From Porphyra umbilicalis (taxonomy: Eukaryota; Rhodophyta; Bangiophyceae; Bangiales; Bangiaceae), in the NCBI GenBank assembly GCA_002049455.2, contig KV918897.1:124001-188000 (forward strand): DNA of 64,000 bases, read 5' to 3'. Under the pieces are notes generated by a model. The model was given only the letters and a program-made list of their open reading frames with translations. It had not been told where the DNA came from and did no database searches. Of the stretch, positions 58,122-64,000 are shown in pieces. The position numbers and the translations under genes are program-made. Position 1 is the first letter of the stretch; each line of letters begins with the position of its first letter.

Positions 58122-58607
58122 GTCTCTGCCTCTGGGAGAATCAAAATGGGCAGCGGGGGGGGGCAGACCTCTCTACTCGGGGCACGGACGAGACGAAAGC
58201 CGTGGCCATGCCGATTAAGATGGAAGGTGGAGCGACTTAGTCGCTGATTCGCAGTTAAGCCCATTGAATTAAAATAATTTTTGATGTGCACAATCTCCGG
58301 GTTTGGAAGCGGGACCTCGGACAGGCAGCGAGCCCGTCTAAGACGGAGAGCGCATGACCAAACACCAGCCGACATGGACCCAAGCACCTACTACGACCGA
58401 CGCTTTGTGCAACCAGGCGGAAGAAACCCGACGGGTAGCAATAACGAAGTCAAGAACACGACTTTTCTCCGACTGGAATCGCCCCATGGATGCAGCCACG
58501 ACCACCATGACCTGGGCCGGGCACACGCACGACCCAGCCGGGGAAGCGGCGCGCCACGGCGCGCCACCCGGCGCTCAGCGCCCCCCCCCCCCCCTCCCAC
58601 CCACCGC
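58122..58607. other. Spacer upstream of the BolA gene
   Basis: Presumed promoter of BolA on the right strand side. AT-rich at 58255-58285 (gaattaaaataatttttgat), unusual for this half of the window. No gene is seen. Confidence 0.35.
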
Positions 58608-59423
58608 TCAGCAAAACGACTCGACGCAGCAAAAGTGCACGCTGCTCGACGGCCCCGACGCGACCTTGAGCGCCCCAAACGACCGAAACACCGCGTCGCA
58701 AAACGGCGGGCAGCAGCAGTAGGTGCGGCTCGTGCAGCCCGTAAAGTTCCACCACGCCAAGCACGCGTGGGCGGAAGCGGCGCACCCCCCCGACCGCCCC
58801 CGCTTCTTGTCGACCGCCATGACGCGGCCGACGATGCGGCCGAGCTCCTCCCACGCGCCGACCGAGCGGAAGCACACCCACCCGTTGCGCCCGCGGACGG
58901 GCGTCGCGCGGATGGTGCCGAGCGCCGAGGCAATCGTGCCCTTGGGCGCCGACGACGTGCGCATCGTCGCCTCGGCAATGGCCAGGAACGCATTCCATAT
59001 GGCGGGCGCGACCCAGACGTAGCCCTTGCCAGACGTGTACTCCGGCGACTTGGGAGGGCCGGGCAGCTTGGTGGGGCCCCCCGCAGAGGGGGAGGCGGTG
59101 GTGTTGACGGCGGTGCCGGTAGGTGGAGCGGCGGCCTTTGGGGCGGCGCCAGAGGGAGGAGCGGTGGCCTTTGCGGCGGCACCGGTCGCGGCGCCGATGG
59201 CTGCCCTGGGCCGACGGACCGGGAGCTTGGTCGGGCCACCCGCAGAGGGAGTGGCAGTGGCGGTGGCGGCGGCGGCGGCGGCGGTAGGAGGGGCGGCTGG
59301 CAGCGAGGCTTGGCGCGACACCGTGGCCCCCGTGACGGTCGACGCCACGGCGGTGGCGGCAATCGCCGCGGCGACGACGCTCCACGCAAGCAGCCGCCCC
59401 CTCCGCTCCATCGTCCGCACCAT
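58608..59423 (-). CDS. Secreted or membrane-anchored Cys-rich hypothetical protein
   Basis: ATG 59423 (or 59411) opens about 271 residues. A signal sequence or anchor follows at once (RRGRLLAWSVVAAAIAATAV). An Ala/Pro/Thr linker carries two copies of SAGGPTKLP about 60 residues apart, resembling cell-wall spacer regions. The C-terminal half looks folded: GYVWVAPAIWNAFLAIAEA, then GWVCFRSVGAWEELGRIVG, and a Cys-rich end (CLAWWNFTGC, TYCCCPPFC, FCCVESFC). No family is recognised. An extracellular or cell-wall protein stabilised by disulfides is inferred. It is transcribed in the same direction as the isoamylase upstream. Confidence 0.6.
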   Translation of the reverse strand: MVRTMERRGRLLAWSVVAAAIAATAVASTVTGATVSRQASLPAAPPTAAAAAATATATPSAGGPTKLPVRRPRAAIGAATGAAAKATAPPSGAAPKAAAPPTGTAVNTTASPSAGGPTKLPGPPKSPEYTSGKGYVWVAPAIWNAFLAIAEATMRTSSAPKGTIASALGTIRATPVRGRNGWVCFRSVGAWEELGRIVGRVMAVDKKRGRSGGCAASAHACLAWWNFTGCTSRTYCCCPPFCDAVFRSFGALKVASGPSSSVHFCCVESFC

Positions 59424-61543
59424 CTTACAGGGGTGGACGGGCGCACCACCGGCGGGGAGACGCAGCCACCGCCGCAGAGGGAGCGCTGCGGCAGCGAGGT
59501 AGCGGGTGAAAAAAAGCCACGGACGCAATGCGTCGGCGTGGGAGCGCCGCTGACGTGGCGGTCGCCGCCGCAAAAGGGGGCTGGCCGCCGTCCGTCAGCG
59601 GGCAAGGGCGGGCAGGGCAAGCCAATTCCGAGACGCCACGGGAGAGTGCGCGCGTCGCCAGCCCCTCGACACGGTGCGTCGGTGCGTCGGTGCGCCGGTG
59701 TTGCCAATCGTCGGCGTGACGGGGAGCGCCGTCCGACGCCCGCCGGCGCAGTCTTGTAGTCTGGCCGTCAGGCGCCCGACCCTCTGCCGGGCGCCGCGCC
59801 ACCCCCCCATTCCGCTGCGCACCTCACGCGCCGCCGCCCGCACGGGGCCGCGTCGCGTGGCCAATGCGCCGGGTGGGGGGTTCCGGGGGGGGGGGGGGTT
59901 CCCCGTTTGGCATCCCTGCTCGTGGGCAGAACAAAACGCGGAGAAAGGCGGACGCTCAGCACCCCGCCCGCCCGCCCGCCCGCCCGCCCGGGTTGTCTCC
60001 CCACACAAACCGGGGGCGCGCAACAACGGGGCGGCCGCCTACGCATCGGCCGCGGCGGCGGCGGCGGCCGGGCGGCCACCGCGGGATCGCACCGGGCGGG
60101 CGGCGGGGCCCATGAGCTCCCGCCCGCCCCCCCCCCCCCGCCAGTCTGCCGCCCCGCCCGACCACTGGCCGCCGACGCGCCCGCCAAGGGCCGCCCCTGG
60201 TGGCAAGTGACCCCGCCGGTCGGTCGGCGCGGTGCGGGGGCGCCCGCGTGGCTCACGGCGCGTCCGCGGGGGAGCCCCGCGCCCACGAGGTCAGTGGGCA
60301 TGCCGCGAGCGGTGCGCAACGGGCGGTTGGGACCCCCTCGGCGGCGGCGGCGGCGGCGCGGCGGTGGGGACGACCGCGGCTCGCCACAACGTCGGCCGCC
60401 CGCCGCCGCCGCCGGCCGCCCGCCGCCGCCGCCGCCGCGCCAGTGCCAACCACCCCACCGCTGCGGCTGCCGTCCGGCGGTCACTGGCCGACGACGGCGG
60501 GCCTCGCGCAAGGCTTGTCCGTCCCGCCGCCGCACTCTGGCGGCCGGAGCGACCGCGCAGGGGCGGGCCCGTTGCGGGTGCGTGCGTATGGATACCGTCG
60601 GGCGAGCCGCGCGGCAGCGCCGGCGCGCGCCGCCCGGCCGCCGCCCGGCTGACCGCGGCGCGCGCGCGCGCGCCGCGGCGGCCACTGGCCGGCAGCGGCC
60701 GAGCCGCGGGGCCCCGCGGGCCGTATGGAAGGGGGGGCGGCGGCGATCGCCCGCCGCCGCGGCACTCGCAGCCAACGCGGACGCGGCACGCGGCCAATCG
60801 CGTCGGTCGATGCGGACGCGCGGCAGGCGCGGGGGGGCGCGCCCGCGTGGCGGCGGCGCGGCGGCGGCTGTGGGGCGCCCCGCCGCGGGCGGGGGCGCCA
60901 CCCGTGCGACCGGCCGCGGGCGCGACCCGCCGCGCGTCGTTTGGTTGCGCAGTTTCTCCGCGCGCCTGTCTAACCCCCGGTCGCTTCCCATGCCGCGGCG
61001 CGCACATTTGCACAAAAATAGCAAACCACATCAGCGGGGTGCAGGCGGGGAACCGCCGGTAACGGCCGCACAACGGGGTGTGCGCCGTCTCGTCAGACAA
61101 ACCGCTGTTGGGCTTGCGTGCGCCCCGGGCGGGACCCCGCCTCACTCCCACGCCCCAGACATACCTAGCCAAACGACGGGAGGAGCGGGAGGGAGCGCAA
61201 CACACGACCCCGTAGCTGGGCAACTAGTGGTGGACACGTACGGCGCGCGTCGGGCGGTCGGGCGCGTGGCAACGGTTGCCAAGGACGCTGTCGCCGCCGC
61301 CGCCGCTGCGCTGTCGCCATTGTCCGTGCGGCCGCCGCCCGCCGCGCAGCCGCCGATGGCCACGAGGCGGTGCCAGCGCTACGCCCAGCGGCGACCACCC
61401 GACAGCTCACCCCGTCAACTTGCCACTCCCGAGGCCTCCCGCACCCGCACGTCCCTCGTGGCAGGCACAGCTGCCGCCATCACCCTCATCTCCAAACCAA
61501 CGCAGCCTCCATCGCCCCCCTCCATTGGTAACGCCGCCCGCCT
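59424..61543. other. Extremely GC-rich intergenic region
   Basis: Nearly all sequence from 59700 to 60960 is C/G with (CGG)n and (CGCG)n runs. Very long open frames, such as 59907-61547 on the plus strand, are Arg/Pro/Ala-only and motif-free. It includes a (CCCG)n run at about 59962-59990 and (GC)n at about 60656-60675. Confidence 0.5.
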
Positions 61544-63820
61544 CTAAACGGTCGCCGCGCCGAGCGCGTCCGCCAGCAGCTCCGTCACGCCCTCGGCGAC
61601 CGGCACCGCCGGACACGCCCGGCGCACGTGCACGAGCACGATCGCCGAGTAGGGATGCAGGCCGTACGTGCCCTCCACCAGGTGGTCGGCCACGTCGTCG
61701 GAAAAGTCCTTGGGTGCCACCAACGCCGTGTCGACGAGGCGCCCCCAGGAGCCTGCGTCGGGCGGCGCCGGCAGCGTGGCCGTCCGCCGCTCGCCGCCCG
61801 CGTTGAAGGCCACATACAGGTCGGCGGCCGTCTCCCGCCGCGGGTCGGGGATGGTGAAAGCGAGAAAGTTGTAACCGTCGTCCCAGGCGGGCTGCCCGGG
61901 GCTCGTGCCGTGCCACACAATCTCCTCCCCCGTGTAAAAGGAGGTGCGCGCGAGGAAGGGCGCGACGGTCGTGCGGAGGCGGACGAGTTTGGCCATGAAG
62001 CGGGGGAGCCCCGCCAGCGCGCCCCGCGCCGCCGCCCAGTCAAACGCGGTCAGCGCCCCGTCTTGGCACCACCCGTTGTTGTTGCCGCCCTTGGTGTGGC
62101 CGTACTCGTCGCCCATGCAGAGCATTGGGGTGCCCGCCGCGAGGAGCAGGGCGACCATCATGTTGCGCATCTGCCGCCCACGGCGGGCGAGCACCTCCTC
62201 GTCGTCGGTCTCCCCCTCTACGCCGCAGTTCCAGCTGTTGTTGTGCTGCTCCCCGTCGTTGTTGTTTTCCCCATTGTGGTCATTGTGCTTGGCGTTGTAC
62301 GCGACCAGGTCGTGGAGGGAGAAACCGTCGTGGGCGGTCACAAAATTGATCGAGTGGTACGGCGCCCGCCCCGACGGCCCGTACATATCTTGGGAGCCGC
62401 ACAGGCGCGACGCAAAGGCGCCCTTCAGGCCGTGGTCGCCCTTGATAAACTGGCGGACGGTGTCGCGGAATTTGCCGTTCCACTCGGACCAGACGCCATA
62501 GTGGGGAAAGGTGCCGACCTGGTAGAGCCCCCCACAATCCCACGGCTCCGCAATGAGCTTGACGTCCCGCATGCACGGGTCTTTGGTGACCCGCTCCACG
62601 ACGGGCGGGTTGGGGAGCGCCGCCCCGTCGGGGCCGCGCGTGAGGATCGACGCCAAGTCAAACCGGAAGCCGTCGACGCCCATCGTCAGCGCCCAGTGGC
62701 GGAGGGACTCGTGGATCCACTCGGCGGTCACCGGGTTGTTGCACGACAGCGTGTTGCCGCAGCCCGAGTGGTTGACAAACTTGGTACCCCCGTCTTCGAG
62801 CATGTAGTAGGTGCCGGGCGCGAGGGTCTTTTGGCCATAGTGCCCCGGCGGGAGGAAGTCGAGGCCCATCTCGGCAGTGTGGTTGTACACCACGTCCAGG
62901 ATCACCTCGATGCCCGCCCGGTGGAGCTCCCGAACCATGGTTTGGAATTCGCGCGTCGCGTCGGCGACCGCAAAGCGGTTCATGGGCGCGAAGAAGGCGA
63001 CCGTCGAGTAGCCCCAGTACTGCGACAGGCGCTTTTGGGAGACGGGGTCGATAAACGACCACTCCATCTCGTTAAACTCCATGACCGGCAGCAGCTCCAC
63101 ACAGTTCACGCCGAGGGCGCGGAGGTAGGGGATCTTGTCAATGACGCCGAGGTAGGTGCCGCTGGTGGTCTTTGACGATGGCGGCGCCGACGCGCCCTTG
63201 TCGTCGGCGTAGAGCGTGAACCCCCGCACGTGCATCTCGTAAATGACCAGCTCGTGCTGCGGGATGCGCGGCGGCACCACCCCCTCCCAGTCAAAGGCGG
63301 GCACGTCGAGCGCCGGCACGATGGCGCGCGGCCGATAATCCCCGCGCCCATCCGCATTGTACGCGGCCGCGCCGACCGGCGACGACACGACTCGCGCCCA
63401 CGGGTCGAGGCACTCGTTGGTGTACCAGCGCGGGTCAGGCGCCGCCCCAATCCGCCACAGGTACTCGGTGCGCGCGGGCACGCCACCGACTGTGACGTGC
63501 CAGACCATGCCCGTCCGGTGCGTCGCGGCGTCGAGTGGCAGCTCCACCGGCTTGGCCGTCGCAGCTCGGCCGTCGACGCCATCATGGGCACCGTCGACAG
63601 TGGCCTCGAGGCGCGGGGGGAAGAGCAGCAGCACCGCGTGGGTGGTCTCCCGCGCAAAAATGGAAAAGTTGAACGCCGCCCCGCCGCCGCCGCCAGTGTC
63701 AGCGGCGCCCGACGGCGGGCCGGGGGCGGCGGTGCAGCCGTACGGCAGCGGCCGGCCGCGGTCGCGGATGGCAATGGCCGAGCCCCAGGTGGCGCCAGCC
63801 GCCGTGGGTTTGGTCACCAT
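61544..63820 (-). CDS. Isoamylase-type starch debranching enzyme, GH13
   Basis: An intronless frame of 758 residues. An N-terminal CBM48-like domain (FNFSIFARETTHAVLLLF) leads to a GH13 barrel: VIYEMHVRGFT, VNCVELLPVMEFNE, then YWGYSTVAFFAP and VILDVVYNHTAEM. The catalytic residues are about Asp388 (DGFRFDLAS), Glu425 (LIAEPWD) and Asp498 (VTAHDGFSL). GVEGETDDEEVL and CMGDEYGHTKGGNNN are further debranching-enzyme marks. The enzyme hydrolyses alpha-1,6 branches and trims pre-amylopectin. The N-terminus (MVTKPTAAGATWGSAI) goes straight into the domain and shows no transit peptide, as expected if starch is made in the cytosol, the red-algal situation. All catalytic residues are kept, so it should be active. 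The ISA paralogue cannot be decided. Confidence 0.95.
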   Translation of the reverse strand: MVTKPTAAGATWGSAIAIRDRGRPLPYGCTAAPGPPSGAADTGGGGGAAFNFSIFARETTHAVLLLFPPRLEATVDGAHDGVDGRAATAKPVELPLDAATHRTGMVWHVTVGGVPARTEYLWRIGAAPDPRWYTNECLDPWARVVSSPVGAAAYNADGRGDYRPRAIVPALDVPAFDWEGVVPPRIPQHELVIYEMHVRGFTLYADDKGASAPPSSKTTSGTYLGVIDKIPYLRALGVNCVELLPVMEFNEMEWSFIDPVSQKRLSQYWGYSTVAFFAPMNRFAVADATREFQTMVRELHRAGIEVILDVVYNHTAEMGLDFLPPGHYGQKTLAPGTYYMLEDGGTKFVNHSGCGNTLSCNNPVTAEWIHESLRHWALTMGVDGFRFDLASILTRGPDGAALPNPPVVERVTKDPCMRDVKLIAEPWDCGGLYQVGTFPHYGVWSEWNGKFRDTVRQFIKGDHGLKGAFASRLCGSQDMYGPSGRAPYHSINFVTAHDGFSLHDLVAYNAKHNDHNGENNNDGEQHNNSWNCGVEGETDDEEVLARRGRQMRNMMVALLLAAGTPMLCMGDEYGHTKGGNNNGWCQDGALTAFDWAAARGALAGLPRFMAKLVRLRTTVAPFLARTSFYTGEEIVWHGTSPGQPAWDDGYNFLAFTIPDPRRETAADLYVAFNAGGERRTATLPAPPDAGSWGRLVDTALVAPKDFSDDVADHLVEGTYGLHPYSAIVLVHVRRACPAVPVAEGVTELLADALGAATV

Positions 63821-64000
63821 GACAGCAACGGGGGAGGGGGGGGAGAGGGGGGGGAAGACGGCGGGGCAAAGGCGGACGGAGTGCCGCGTGCCAAGCTAGA
63901 CAGGCGAGATTGCGACGGGGACGGAGGCCCTCCTCAATGGCGTGGGATAGCGGGCCGGATCAAGCCCCTCTGCATGCTCGACACTCCTGTGAGGAGCCCG
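63821..64000. other. Upstream region of the isoamylase gene
   Basis: 180 bp with G-rich runs just upstream of the start codon. No defined promoter element is recognised. Confidence 0.35.

Noticed and set aside
58270-58350. tRNA-like sequence on the minus strand with weak A and B boxes
   Set aside because: The T-arm does not pair and the B box matches only about 8 of 11 positions. At best a decayed tRNA or SINE head.
59907-61547. 546-residue plus-strand open frame
   Set aside because: It is almost only Arg, Pro, Gly and Ala in a tract of near-pure C/G, where stop codons are rare by composition. No motif, and equal-length frames exist on the other strand.
1-64000. Retroviral, LTR, Polinton or other virus-like elements; CRISPR arrays; rRNA genes
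   Set aside because: No reverse transcriptase, integrase, capsid-like or polymerase motifs, no paired long direct repeats around coding DNA, no regular spacer arrays and no rRNA-like sequence were seen.

Overview
The window looks like nuclear DNA of a very GC-rich photosynthetic eukaryote. A red alga of the Porphyra/Pyropia type is the best fit, by inference. Supports are the extreme GC of the gene-bearing half, compact genes with no or one to two short introns, a plant-type CCT-domain regulator, and an isoamylase without a visible transit peptide, as expected for cytosolic floridean starch. No rRNA, tRNA, CRISPR, retroviral or LTR-type element was recognised.

Left part (1-30 kb) is a transposon-rich, gene-poor tract of lower GC. 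It holds a decayed PIF/Harbinger-like element (DNA-binding-type ORF at 4876-6122 and, converging on it, a broken transposase at 7078-8431). It also holds a decayed DDE transposase of possible CACTA-like affinity (about 15.1-18.1 kb) and a better preserved 5.7 kb Harbinger element (22131-27862) with 84% matching terminal inverted repeats, a convergent accessory ORF and a spliced transposase that keeps its D-D-E residues. A set of short inverted-repeat elements with TA flanks is scattered through it (4200-4371, 8844-9242, 20324-20764, 28588-28849, 28852-29174, 29631-29802). Two hypothetical reverse-strand proteins (10358-11206 and 13510-14313) may also be transposon cargo.

Right part (30-64 kb) is a host gene block in very GC-rich DNA. 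In order: a TmpA-like membrane oxidoreductase (-), an Ldh2-type malate/lactate dehydrogenase (-, one intron), an FBPase-family protein with altered metal ligands (+), an ABCG half-transporter (-, one intron), a CCT-domain protein (-), a glyoxalase II (+, one intron), a tetraspanin-like four-pass membrane protein (+, probable intron), a BolA-family protein (-, two introns), a secreted or membrane-anchored Cys-rich protein (-) and an isoamylase (-). A 647-bp element with 59-bp inverted repeats lies between glyoxalase II and the tetraspanin-like gene.

The genes do not form one pathway. Isoamylase and the FBPase-like protein touch carbohydrate metabolism, glyoxalase II and the Ldh2 enzyme touch 2-hydroxy-acid and methylglyoxal metabolism, and BolA belongs to iron-sulfur/redox handling. 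Two genes (TmpA-like and glyoxalase II) change frame exactly at C/G homopolymers, which suggests assembly error rather than gene death. Six of seven introns begin GTACG.
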